From the NCBI GenBank assembly GCA_025667525.1, contig CM046879.1:392669039-392733038 (forward strand): 64,000 nucleotides of DNA, read 5' to 3'. Source of the stretch: Glebionis coronaria (taxonomy: Eukaryota > Streptophyta > Magnoliopsida > Asterales > Asteraceae). Below, piece after piece: positions 33,467 through 44,050 of the stretch; the first letter of the stretch is position 1; every line of letters starts with the position of its first letter. Under the pieces are notes generated by a model. That model was not told the DNA's origin, did no database searches, and worked only from the letters and a program-made list of their open reading frames with translations. The position numbers were made by a program, and so were the translations under genes.

Positions 33467-35761
33467 CTATTCTCCGGCGTTTAAGCCATTTGAAGTCGTA
33501 CGTTCCAAAATGACCTTGTCAAAATTAGTAAAGTATTGATTAATCTCTTGCAAGTTTAACCATACAGTGCTAACAGGTGGAAGATCCTTTGGAATTTCCT
33601 TAGGACCTTCCATATTGACAAGTGTAGGAAAAGTACTAGGGTTTTCTTCAGCTAATATGTAGGTTGGTGCTGTTATGAGATCTTTGTCCATATGGAATCG
33701 AATTCTAAAATCGGTTTTTGCAAGCTCCTTATTCAATTTAAAATAATCACACTCGGGATATTTTGTAGAATTGTATGACCGATCCTCATCAACTAGATCC
33801 TTACTTGTTTGATCATTGGGAAAAACAATCGGGTCTAAAGCCAATCCTAATTGAGTTGCATTATAAAGTCTAGGACTATGTCTTAAAGCTTGTTTTGCAT
33901 ACCGTGGATTAGGGGGAAGGCCTTTTAGACGTGATAAGTTAAATTCTCTAAATGAAGCATCAAATAAGTGAACTAGTTGCGAAGCAGCGTATTGTCTTAA
34001 CAGCAAGTAATCTAGACTTCTAATCTTATTAGTGGCATTAATCTCCATTTCATTCTTCTTAGACTCTAGTGATTCAAAATCCGTTTGAAGTTTTTGAAAA
34101 TTAGTGACCACTAACTCCTTTTCTTGAAGTTCATTAGACAGATTTGCTCTTAAGTTTTCGATTTCTTGCAAGTGACCCATTTGTTTGTTTCTAAAGTGAT
34201 CATATTCGAGATTAGTTAGAACACTAGACGAAGGCACTAGCTCCAAGGTTTGCACTTTCTCATTGCTTAAGGCAAGCTCATCAGACAAATTCTTATTCTT
34301 AGCTAAGGTTTCTAAGAGAGCAGCATTCATTTGGCTAAGTAATGTAGCAGGAACCATGACCAAATCTTGTTGAGCAGGAGTAGGCGTATACGAACTGGGT
34401 CTCGGTTGTGATTCACTCAAAGTCTGGGGACTCACATTGATATTGCTATCATTGTTTGTCTCCTCGTTTGAAGGACTCACCACCGAAGATTCATTCGAGT
34501 CAGCACTCTCTTGCACAACTTGATGTGGTTGAATACTAGCATCAGTGGTATTATCGGTGGTATTAATAAGTACCTCAGATCTCTTTTCTGGCCCTAAGCT
34601 GGAGATAGTTGCCATGAGAGCAGCCTTTGCAGATTGAAAGTCATCACAGTCGGAGTCATACGCATCAAGATCATCGGCTTGGTAAGCTGCATTCTGCGTA
34701 GTGACAACGTCTTGTTCAGCAATCCCGGGATCAGCAAGAAATGCAAGCTCCTCTTCATCAAGTTCCCTTCCCTGTGCCTGAGCATTTACCAGATATATCT
34801 TTTCTGCAAACCACTGTCCATCCCTTCTCCTCTTGGGTTTCTTACAATCCCTGGACATATGACCCTCTTCCTTGCAGTTGTAGCATGTAATCATTCTCAA
34901 CTTGCCTGTATTAGCCCGTGGAGGATTGTTGACCATTGGAGCAGGAGCAGGATTGATCGTGCGAGCATTGGTTGAAGTGGAAGGTCTCCCCTGATATGGT
35001 TGAATTGGCTGAACCATTACCCTGCCATTCTCAATTGTAGCTTGTTGGCGAGAATTGGATGAATTCCTCAACTGATTGTTGGTAGGAGCTGATCCTCTGT
35101 ATCCTCGTTTGCTTAAAGTGCGTGTGAGATAAGCAGACATAGTAGTTAGCACTTCAACTGGGTCAGCTCCTTGTTGGAATACAGGAACGGGGACTTCCTC
35201 ATCATCACAATACAGTGCTTGATCTGGATGAGCTGCATAATCAGTAGAAGGAATACTCATTTGATCAGGGTAACTTGTTGGATATGCTGCATTCTCTGGA
35301 TAAGAGGAATATGAAGGCTGAGCATAAGGTGCAACATTTGCTGGATGAAGTTGTGAAGCATACTGTGGTGAAGGTGCATTGAACCGATATTGTTGCTGAT
35401 GTGAGGTGGGTGGTTGCGGTAGAATCGAGTATTGTGGGAAGGTTGGTGTCATATAAGGTGATGGATGATAGGCTTGATGTCCCAAAATATAAGGTGTGTT
35501 GTTGTGTGACAAGCTTGGTTGATTCGCCATCAAAGCTAAGGAATCTGGGTACATACCGCGAGGAGAACGGTGCATAATCACATGCTTCTCATGCTGTTGA
35601 AGAAAAGCATAGATTTGATCTAAGTTGCACTTATGCAAATCCCGGGTTAACTTCACATCGGTAATATACTCACCCCATTCAGCTTGAGGTAAAGTATTCA
35701 AGAACTTGGTGTTAACCTGGAATGGAGCAATCACTAGATTGTATACATTCAGATCATTCAT
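33467..35761 (-). CDS. gag: Element D gag, middle segment with zinc knuckle
   Basis: In frame with the N-terminal segment after TAG 35780-35782. It continues the copia gag fold (VNTKFLNTLPQAEWGEY), then a long Pro/Gln/Tyr/Ser-rich region, then a perfect CCHC knuckle CYNCKEEGHMSRDC encoded at 34844-34885 (about residue 293), then acidic and coiled stretches (NLRANLSNELQEKELVV). It ends NGLNAGE at TAG 33467-33469; the frame stays open beyond. Role: capsid/nucleocapsid, RNA binding. Confidence 0.85.
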   Translation of the reverse strand: MNDLNVYNLVIAPFQVNTKFLNTLPQAEWGEYITDVKLTRDLHKCNLDQIYAFLQQHEKHVIMHRSPRGMYPDSLALMANQPSLSHNNTPYILGHQAYHPSPYMTPTFPQYSILPQPPTSHQQQYRFNAPSPQYASQLHPANVAPYAQPSYSSYPENAAYPTSYPDQMSIPSTDYAAHPDQALYCDDEEVPVPVFQQGADPVEVLTTMSAYLTRTLSKRGYRGSAPTNNQLRNSSNSRQQATIENGRVMVQPIQPYQGRPSTSTNARTINPAPAPMVNNPPRANTGKLRMITCYNCKEEGHMSRDCKKPKRRRDGQWFAEKIYLVNAQAQGRELDEEELAFLADPGIAEQDVVTTQNAAYQADDLDAYDSDCDDFQSAKAALMATISSLGPEKRSEVLINTTDNTTDASIQPHQVVQESADSNESSVVSPSNEETNNDSNINVSPQTLSESQPRPSSYTPTPAQQDLVMVPATLLSQMNAALLETLAKNKNLSDELALSNEKVQTLELVPSSSVLTNLEYDHFRNKQMGHLQEIENLRANLSNELQEKELVVTNFQKLQTDFESLESKKNEMEINATNKIRSLDYLLLRQYAASQLVHLFDASFREFNLSRLKGLPPNPRYAKQALRHSPRLYNATQLGLALDPIVFPNDQTSKDLVDEDRSYNSTKYPECDYFKLNKELAKTDFRIRFHMDKDLITAPTYILAEENPSTFPTLVNMEGPKEIPKDLPPVSTVWLNLQEINQYFTNFDKVILERTTSNGLNAGE

Positions 35762-35779
35762 TAGAGTAGTGAATCTGAA

Positions 35780-36277
35780 CTAATAATCGTGTAGTGTTTC
35801 CCCTGGGCTGTACGTGAATCTATCAAACAGATCATACAGCTGACACTCCCTTTCCTGTTTGGTGAGAGACGTGCCTTGTAACAACACCTTTAGACGTTCC
35901 CACAAATCTTTGGCAACAGTATATTGACTGACCATACGATAAATATCATGCGGAAGAGCTTGGAGAAGTGTCTGTAGAGCCTTTTCATCAGCATCAGCAA
36001 TGAGTTGTTGTGCCGGTGTGAGTTCTTCATATTCTCTTGGTCGAGACACATTATTTGCCACAATGGTACCATAGTCGAGTGGACCATTCAAAATCGATTT
36101 GACCATAAGCCTTCCGTATGTTGGTTTGCCCTTCAAGTATTGCATCATACGGCCCTGCCATGCTTCAAACACCTCTTTAATAAGCATCGGTGGACGACTA
36201 TCAGTCCCCGTTATGATCGAGATATCCGTAAGAGATGTCATCTGAGGCATTAATGAACTTGGATTCATTGTGATCAC
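35780..36277 (-). CDS. gag: Element D gag, N-terminal segment ending at a TAG
   Basis: Start ATG at 36277 (MITMNPSSLMPQM; a second ATG lies three codons on). It is a copia gag domain: FEAWQGRMMQYLKGKP, KALQTLLQALPHDIYRMV, AKDLWERLKVLLQGTSLTKQERECQLYDLFDRF, ending GETLHDY at TAG 35780-35782. Family members normally read straight on through this point (DYYxRF), so a single amber codon cuts the domain; the frame stays open beyond. Confidence 0.88.
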   Translation of the reverse strand: MITMNPSSLMPQMTSLTDISIITGTDSRPPMLIKEVFEAWQGRMMQYLKGKPTYGRLMVKSILNGPLDYGTIVANNVSRPREYEELTPAQQLIADADEKALQTLLQALPHDIYRMVSQYTVAKDLWERLKVLLQGTSLTKQERECQLYDLFDRFTYSPGETLHDY

Positions 36278-37130
36278 TTAACAGACTCAAAGATTATCGG
36301 TTGATCGAGCAGTGAAGAAAGGTTGAGAATTTGTGTTGTGTTGGTTGAACTCAAGATTAAATCCACTAAAGATCGTCGAAAAAACTCAAATACCCCTTGA
36401 ACTTGCTTATACGGAATAACCCAAAATTAGAATAAACCCTATTCGGAATAACACCTATTCGGAATAATCCTATGCTGAAAATACCCTATTCGGAATAAAC
36501 TCTATGCTGAATAACCCTTATGCGGAAAACCCCTTATGCGGAATATTTTCTTCAATTCGGAATATCTGGCAATTTGGCTTATTCGGAAAAAACCTCCTAT
36601 TCGGAATGATGGGCAATTCGGAAAGATATTCGGAATATTTCTCCTATGCGGAAAAATTTTGGCTATTCGGAAAAATCTGGCTATTCGGAAAATTATAGGC
36701 TATTCGGAAAGTTTTTTGCTATTCGGAAAGATTTCTGCTATTCGGAAAGATTTCTCCTATTCGGAAAGATTTCTTCTATTCGGAAAGTCTATGCGGAAAC
36801 TTCTTCTATTCTGAATATTTCTCCTATTCGGAATCCCTATTCGGAATAAACCTTCTATACTGAAAATACTTCTATTCGGAATCCCTATTCGGAAAATTCT
36901 GGAAAAAATGTTTCCGAGACTTAAAAAGCAGCTTTTAACCCCGATTTTTGATCCAAAACCACAAAAAGTTTTATGATTTTTACCAAAATAAGCTAAACCC
37001 AATCCTTATCAATCAATCCCAATAACAAAAACACCAAAAACAACAAGATTCAAGATTGATTTTTTCTAAAGATCACTAATTGATTCAAAAACTAAAAAAG
37101 CAACACAATCCTTACCTTAAATCACCCCAT
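36278..37130 (-). other. Leader of D between primer site and gag
   Basis: About 850 bp without a gene, mostly filled by the CGGAA array. The remaining bases on either side show no recognised feature. Confidence 0.65.
36405..36895 (-). repeat. CGGAA motif array in the leader of D
   Basis: Dense copies of TATTCGGAA with some TATGCGGAA (+ strand), about 18 bp apart in the best stretch (36700-36790: GCTATTCGGAAAGATTTCT units). Same motif as the array at 26110-26740. Confidence 0.85.
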
Positions 37131-37144
37131 AGCTCTTGATACCA
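37131..37144 (-). other. Primer-binding site of D (tRNA-Met type)
   Basis: On the - strand TGGTATCAAGAGCT begins two bases after the LTR end TTCTACA. This is the usual Ty1/copia primer site, regarded as complementary to initiator tRNA-Met. Confidence 0.88.
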
Positions 37145-37146
37145 AA

Positions 37147-37477
37147 TGTAGAATATTGATAACCTATGAATCTATGAAGTGGGTTGATGTTTTCTAGTGA
37201 GAGAAACTAGAGAGAGAAAGTGAGAGAAAATGTGTATGATTTTATTACTATGAAAATGCAAATGGAACAACAACCAACCCCTTTCCTTAGTGGAAAGGGG
37301 TATTTATATTCCAAGCCTAACATTGGGCTTGGGCCGGTCCATGACAAGCCCATGGACCGGTTCTTACTTAAGTTAATAAGCAACTAATAACTAATTACTA
37401 ACTACGAGCTATTACAACATAAATCATATTGTGGAGTGACCGATACTTCTAATATACGTTAAAACGTATTTCTAACA
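37147..37477 (-). repeat. Element D 5' LTR (331 bp)
   Basis: Identical as read to 19388-19718. It contains a - strand TATAAATA at 37301-37308. The short LTR contrasts with the long internal region. Confidence 0.96.
37301..37308 (-). promoter_or_regulatory. TATA box of D
   Basis: TATAAATA on the - strand in GGAATATAAATACCCC, about 155 bp before the LTR end. A good position for the D promoter. Confidence 0.6.
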
Positions 37478-37482
37478 CATCC

Positions 37483-38099
37483 CCTCTTTCCGATCATATG
37501 ATCGGAAAAGGGTTTAGTTTATTCCGACGGTAAGTATTTTAACATTCCGATCAGTGCCTATTTTCCCCATCATTCCGATTTGGACTTTTTATGATATTCC
37601 GATTGATGCCTTTCCCCAACATTCCGATTGATTCATTTTTGAGCATTCCGATTGGGAGTTTTCCTCATATTCCGATCACTAATCTCTTCCCATATTCCGA
37701 TCATTAGATCGGAATACATTCCGATTACACCTCTTTTTGGGTTATTCCGATTCACTTGTTTTGCTTTGTTCCGTTCTTACTTTCTTTTAGTACTTTTCAA
37801 CCAAGTTCATTTTTTTTTACAAAGTTTTCCAAGAGTTAGTTTTTATTGAATGTCCATTTATCTTCCTAGTATAAGTTTAAAGTTTTCAAACATTTGTTTT
37901 TAAACTCGTTTCTTTACTTTAATCTTTTAAATCTTTAATTTTACTCTTCGACACTTAATTTCTTGTCATTAGTTTAAAATAGATAAACAAATCAACCACT
38001 TTTTACTAACCAAGAACAAATCATTCCACTTAGAGCCGAGATCAATTCGAGAGGATATCGAGAGACGATAATTGAACCCATAGAAAAACACTTGTATCA
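37483..38099 (+). repeat. Element C 5' LTR, second piece, with TTCCGA array
   Basis: Resumes C's LTR after D and matches 46957-47571. Between 37488 and 37760 TTCCGA occurs 11 times at about 25-30 bp spacing. It includes a perfect 20-bp palindrome TTCCGATCATATGATCGGAA at 37488-37507 and an 8-bp inverted repeat at 37695-37714 (TTCCGATC/GATCGGAA). Ends TTGTATCA. Confidence 0.92.
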
Positions 38100-38101
38100 A
38101 A

Positions 38102-38117
38102 TGGCGCCGCTGCCGGC
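38102..38117 (+). other. Primer-binding site of C (tRNA-Asp type)
   Basis: TGGCGCCGCTGCCGGC, two bases after the LTR end. Followed by a leader (38118-38309) that is similar to E's leader. Confidence 0.85.
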
Positions 38118-38309
38118 TCTTCTCGTTAAGATCAAAAGTTTTTTGTGAGAACTTGGATTTTGGGATCCGTTCCCCGTGAACGTTACCTTTTCATAAAAAT
38201 TTTCAAAAAACACAAAAAATATAAAATTTTCAAAAATCCTAAAAAGTAAAAAACAAAAAACCAAAAATATTTTGCTTTGTTTTTCTCTTGTTAGTTCTTT
38301 TGCAGGTGT

Positions 38310-40131
38310 ATGCGCACTCGATCCACGTCTTATCAAGAGCCCGAGCCTCTCGATAACTTAGCCATGGCCGGTGTACAAAACAACAACAACATACCACCTC
38401 CAAACAATAATAATAACAACAACAACCCACCTTTCAACAACATGAATAATAACAACAACAATGAGCCTCTTCCGGATAATCTCCCGATGATTGAACTGCT
38501 GCAAGCTCATGTAGATGGCAACACTGACCCAATTGTTATACCAGCAATTGCAGCCAACAATTTCGAGCTCAAATCAGGCTTTATCCAGATGGTCTCTGCT
38601 CAACTATTCTTGGGGCGTACCATTGATGACCCACACGACCATATCAAGAGATTCTTGCAACTCACCAACACGGTCAAATTCAATGGTGTTCCACAAGAGG
38701 TAATCCGGTTACAACTTTTTCCCTTTTCTTTAGAGGGACAAGCCCGGCATTGGCTTGCTAAAGAACCGCCACAGAGTATTCTCTCGTGGACGGATTTGGA
38801 AACAAAGTTTATCAATTACTTTTTCCCACCCTCTCGTACTACCGCTTTACGGAATGAAATCATAAATTTTGAACAAAAGTACGATGACTCGTTCAGTGAA
38901 TCTTGGGATCGTTTTAAAGATCTTTTAAGAAAATGCCCACAACATGGTTTTACCAAAGTACATCAAATTAATACTTTTAACAATGGTTTAAGCATGAGTG
39001 ACCAAGACTCACTAAACAGTGCCTCGGGGGGTAATCTTTTGGCTAAGACTTCCAATGCTGCTTGGGATATCATTGAGAATAAGTCTTGTGTGCAAACCAA
39101 GAGTGTTAGGACCAATGTCGCTAGTGCTAGCACTAGTGACAGCGACAAGCGACTGGACAAAATCACCACGCTTCTTGAATCGCTTGTCACCCACACCGTT
39201 AACAACAACAACAGCAGCAACGCTAAAAACGCTCAAGTCAATGCTGTCACCCAACCATGCGAGATATGCGGGGGTCCTCACTCTTACACCACTTGTACTG
39301 CCACCCAAGACTACCCTTCAGAGAATGTGAATGCAGCTTATGGCACCTATCCTCAACCCGCTTATCAAGCTAGACCTCAAGGTGACCGTAACTTGCTTAG
39401 CTATCGCTCCAACAACTATCTCTCACCACCTGGTTTTACTCCTAACAACCAAAACCAACAACAAAACCTCAACCGACCTCCTCAAACAACAACAATCTCG
39501 TGGACCATACATACCACCTCACAAACAGCAACAACCACCTCAACGAAACAACCAAGTTTACCAGCAACCTGCTTATCAACCACCCGCATACACTGCTCCT
39601 TCCAACCAAGCCCCCGCATCACATCAAGACATTGGAACCTACATGAGGACTAACGATGTGATCGTGGATAATCTCCAACAGGAAGTGCGCAACTTGAAAG
39701 CAGACCTGATGAAACAAGGGAATGATCTGAGAGCTAATATGAAAAACACTATGGATAGTCAAACGAATGACTTAAGAAACATGATGGCTAGTTTCTTCCA
39801 CGGTAATCAACCCTCTTCTTCGGGTACTCTTCCGAGTAACACCGTTGCGAATCCAAGAGGGGAGATGAAAGCAATCACCACTCGCAGTGGCAAAGGTACC
39901 AAGGAAACCGAGCTTCCTATACCTCCACCGGTGGTTGTGACTAAGGAGAACGAGTCACCTGTTCCTATTCCTCATCCTTCTACTTCCCCAATTTCTCCAC
40001 CTCTTCCTTCTACCCCTCCTCCACCCAAGGATGTGAGTGATCCTATTCTCCCAAAGCCTTCCTCTTCTTCCAATATACCTTATCCATCTTGGTTGAGGAA
40101 AGAGAAGCTCAAAAGCAAGGACGATATTCAG
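38310..40131 (+). pseudogene. gag: Element C gag (one frameshift)
   Basis: Start ATG at 38310 (MRTRSTSYQEPEPLDN). Asn-rich N terminus, then the conserved capsid block (MIELLQAHVDGNTDPIVIPAI, FPFSLEGQARHWLAKEPPQSI, FFPPSRTTALRNEI). A degenerate knuckle CEICGGPHSYTTC lies at 39259-39297. Near 39490 the frame shifts by one base within CAACAAC-type repeats, and the protein continues in the frame holding RGPYIPPHKQQQPPQRN, a short coiled stretch (NLQQEVRNLKADLMKQGNDLR) and a Pro/Ser-rich spacer. The boundary with protease is nominal. The single lesion in a simple repeat could be recent or a sequencing slip. Confidence 0.87.
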
Positions 40132-43100
40132 GTTTCAAACTTTCTTAAAATGTTTAAACAACTGAATTTCAATATCTCCTTCACTGAGGCTCTCGCTCAC
40201 ATGCCTAAGTACGCAAAAAAATTTAAAGATCTTCTGAGTGACAAGGAAAAGCTTCTTGATATCGCCAGTACCCAACTTAATGAGAATTGCTCTGCAGTGC
40301 TCTTAAGGAAATTACCAACCAAGCTTGGTGATTCGGGTCGTTTCTTAATCCCTTGCAATTTCCTGGGAGTAGAGAATTGCATGGCCTTAGCCGATCTAGG
40401 TGCCAGTATTAATCTAATGCCTCTAAGCGTTTGGAAGCAATTATCTCTCCCCGAGCTAGTCCCCACCAAAATGACTCTGGAATTAGCTAACCGTACGGTT
40501 GCTTATCCAGTGGGGATAGCCGAAGACGTCTTTGTAGGAGTCGACAAATTCACTTTTCCTGCCGATTTCGTCGTCATCGACTACGAGATGGACCCTCGTG
40601 TTCCCTTGATCGTGGGTCGTCCATTCCTGAGGACCGGTCGCACTCTCATCGATGTTGAAGCCGGTGAGCTTATCATGAGAGTGGGTGACGATAACATCGT
40701 CTTCAACATGGGAAAGTTGTCTAAACAACCTTATTCATACGAGAGTGTTAATTGTATTGACGTTCTGGATGAGGCTTGTGAAGAACACTTCAAAGATGCT
40801 TGTAAAAGTATTCCTACCTCTCTTCCCAATGTTGAAACCGTTTTCTCTATTGATTCATCACTGTCTCTATTTGGAGAAAGTGATTTGTTTTGGAACAATC
40901 TTGAAGACACCATGGGAGATGTGAATTTAGCTACTGATGATTCTCCCACCGATGGGGATGAAGACATGCATTTCTTTGACAAACTTCTCAACGAAGAGAA
41001 TCCCTCTCCTCCATCTCCCACGGTTATTGCTATCGATACTCCGACTTTGAATACGCCTCCCGTCGAAAATCCTCCGGATTTAGAACTTAAGGAGTTGCCG
41101 CCCCATCTCGAGTATGTATTCCTTGAAGACGAGAAGAAGTCGCCAGTCATCATTTCTAAGGACCTAAAGGAAGAAGAAAAAGCCCGACTTATCACCGTGT
41201 TGAAAGATCATCAGAAGGCTATTGCTTGGAAAATCTCTGATATTCGTGGAATTGATCCTCACTTCTGCACACACAAAGTTCTCATGGAGGACGACTTTAA
41301 GCCCACAATTCAAAGCCAACGAAGGGTGAATCCAAAAATACATGAAGTCATCAAAACAGAGGTTATCAAACTTCTTGATGCGGGTATGATTTACCCTATT
41401 TCGGATTCACCATGGGTTAGTCCAATCCATTGTGTGCCTAAGAAAGGCGGAATAACCGTTGTTCCCAATGAACACAACGAGTTGATTTCCACTCGTCTCG
41501 TCACTGGGTGGAGAGTTTGTATAGACTACCGCAAACTCAATGATGCCACGAGAAAGGATCATTTCCCTCTACCTTTTATGGACCAAATGCTTGAACATTT
41601 AGCGGGTAATGAATATTACTGCTTTCTTGATGGTTTCTCGGGTTACTTCCAAATACCCATCGATCCCCAAGATCAAGAGAAGACAACATTCACTTGTCCC
41701 TATGGCACATTTGCTTACAAAAGAATGCCTTTTGGCTTATGTAATGCCCCCGGGACTTTCCAAAGGTGCATGTTAGCTATCTTCCGTGACATGGTTGAAC
41801 AAACCATGGAAGTCTTCATGGACGATTTCTCGGTCTTCGGGGATTCCTTCTCTTCTTGCCTTGCCAATTTGGAACGTATGCTTAAGCGGTGCGAAGACAC
41901 TCGCCTTGTTCTGAATTGGGAAAATGCCATTTTATGGTAAAAGAAGGCATCGTGCTGGGACACAAGATTTTCAAAGCCGGTCTGGAAGTAGACCGTTCTA
42001 AAGTCGATGTTATCGCCAAGTTGCCTCCACCTTCAACCGTGAAGGGTGTGAGAAGTTTTCTGGGTCATGCGGGCTTTTACCATCGATTCATCAAAGATTT
42101 TCCTCACATCCCTCGCCCGATGACCCACCTCTTGGAAAAAGATACTCCTTTTATCTTTTCCAAAGAGTGCCTTGAAGCCTTCAACTCGCTTAAGGATAAG
42201 CTAACTAAGGCACCCGTCTTGGTTACCCCTAATTGGGAGCTTCCCTTTGAGCTGATGTGCGATGCTAGTGATTTTGCTATTGGTGCGGTTCTGGGACAAC
42301 GAGTGAACAAACACTTCCAAGCAATCCATTACGCTAGCAAGACAATGACGGAGGCTCAATTGCATTATACGACAACCGAAAAAGAGCTTTTAGCTGTTGT
42401 CTATGCCTTTGAAAAGTTCCGCCCCTATCTTGTCCTTTCCACCACAATCGTTTACACCGATCATTCCGCGTTGAAGTACTTGTTGACAAAGCAAGATTCC
42501 AAGCCAAGACTTCTTCGCTGGGTTTTGCTACTCCAAGAATTTAAAATCAAAATTCGCGATAAAAAAGGAGCTGAAAACCTAGCCGCGGATCATCTCAGTA
42601 GACTTGAGGATCCTTACCAGGGGTATCATCAGAACAAAGAAATCAATGATTCTTTCCCCTTGGAGACCTTAATGTCTATCAACTCGACTGCTGATGACAC
42701 CCCGTGGTTTGCGGACATTGCAAACTACTTGGCGGGTGGAATTCTCGTTGACGGGTTAACATCCCAGAAAAAGAAGTTCTTTAACGACATTAAGACTTAC
42801 TTTTGGGATGACCCGTATCTATTCAAACAATGTGCTGACTTGATTATTCGCCGATGTGTTGATGGACCGGCAGCTTTAGAAATCCTTGACGCTTGCCACA
42901 AAGGACCCACCGGTGGTCACTTTGGTCCCAACTACACCGCCAAAAAAGTGTTTGATTTGGGATTTTATTGGCCCACCATCTATCGTGATGCTCACGAGAT
43001 GGTTAAACGATGTGATGCTTGCCAAAAACAAGGCACGATCACACATAAAGACGATATGCCTCAGAATTTCATTCAAGAGTGTGAAATCTTTGATGTTTGG

Positions 43101-43979
43101 GGTATCGACTTTATGGGGCCATTTCCTTCATCTAAAGGAAACAAATACATCCTTGTAGCCGTTGACTACGTTTCAAAGTGGGTTGAAGCCAAAGCTTTAC
43201 CTACTAATGATGCAAGGGTGGTTTGTAACTTTTTGAAATCGCTGTTCGCTAGATTCGGCGTTCCTCGTGCTATTATCAGTGACCGCGGGACTCATTTTTG
43301 CAACGATCAATTTGCAAGAGTCATGGCAAAGTATGGTGTCAATCACCGTCTTTCCACCGCCTATCATCCCCAAACCAATGGGCAGGCCGAGATATCCAAT
43401 CGTGGATTGAAGCAAATTTTGGAGCGTACTGTGGGAAAGCATCGTGCCGCGTGGGCCGATAAGTTAGATGATGCTCTGTGGGCTTTCCGTACTGCTTACA
43501 AGACCCCGATCGGTTGTACACCTTATCGTCTTGTGTACGGGAAAGCATGCCACCTTCCCATCGAGCTGGAGCATAAGGCGCACTGGGCCTTGAAGTGGGC
43601 TAACTTCGACATCAACAAAGCCGGTGATCATCGCAAGATTCAACTCAACGAGCTCAACGAACTGAGGAATGAAGCTTATGAGAACTCGCTGATCTACAAA
43701 GAGAAGACGAAGATCCTTCATGACGAAAAAATCAAGAACCGAGAGTTCCACGTTGGTGATCAAGTCTTACTTTTTAACTCTCGGTTGAAGATCTTCTCTG
43801 GCAAGTTGAAGAGCCGCTGGTCTGGTCCATTCACCGTCGCCAAAGTCTTTCCGTATGGGACCATTGAGCTTTCTCAGCCAAATGGGTCCAATTTCAAGGT
43901 GAATGGCCAGCGTCTGAAGTTGTACTTTGGTGAGGACATCTCTCAGGAGATGATTCCATCCTCACCACGTTCCCCATGA
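40132..43979 (+). pseudogene. pol: Element C pol: protease, RT, RNase H, integrase (one frameshift)
   Basis: Protease ALADLGASINLMP with Asp at 40393. RT complete, with FMDD at 41818-41829. A frameshift near 41925 (NWENAILW versus [18 protein letters not shown] in family members) separates RT from RNase H. RNase H keeps [16 protein letters not shown] and [10 protein letters not shown]. Integrase has [13 protein letters not shown]...RCDACQKQG and catalytic Asp 43107 (GIDFMG), Asp 43281 (ISDRG) and Glu 43389 (GQAEISNR): 35 residues separate the second Asp and the Glu. A GPY/F-like end ([19 protein letters not shown]) reaches TGA at 43977. All catalytic residues are kept; one frameshift is the only lesion seen in pol. 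Confidence 0.92.
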
Positions 43980-43992
43980 ACTAATTTTGGGT

Positions 43993-44050
43993 CGAGTCAG
44001 GCTCGTGACTCGGTTATCAAAAACAAGCGCTCCTCGGGAGGCAACCCGAG
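43993..44050 (+). ncRNA. Post-pol twin hairpins of C (candidate structured RNA element)
   Basis: Hairpin 1: CGAGTCA (43993-43999), 6-nt loop, TGACTCG (44006-44012). Hairpin 2: CTCGGG (44033-44038), 6-nt loop AGGCAA, CCCGAG (44045-44050). Both stems are perfect. It begins 13 nt after the pol stop. Linker CGGTTATCAAAAAC. Confidence 0.65.

Larger units (their letters stand above)
19388..37477 (-). mobile_element. Element D: Ty1/copia retrotransposon, Sirevirus-like, nested in C's 5' LTR
   Basis: 18.1 kb on the - strand. 5' LTR 37147-37477, tRNA-Met-type primer site 37131-37144, gag from 36277, pol 31475-28008, a third large ORF 25989-21977 (env-like position), polypurine tract 19719-19730, 3' LTR 19388-19718. 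The two 331-bp LTRs are identical as I read them, so this is the youngest insertion in the nest. The protein order (protease, integrase, RT, RNase H) is copia-type; the extra ORF after pol and the repeated polypurine tracts are features known from Sireviruses. Coding is interrupted by three TAG codons and two frame changes. Confidence 0.94.
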
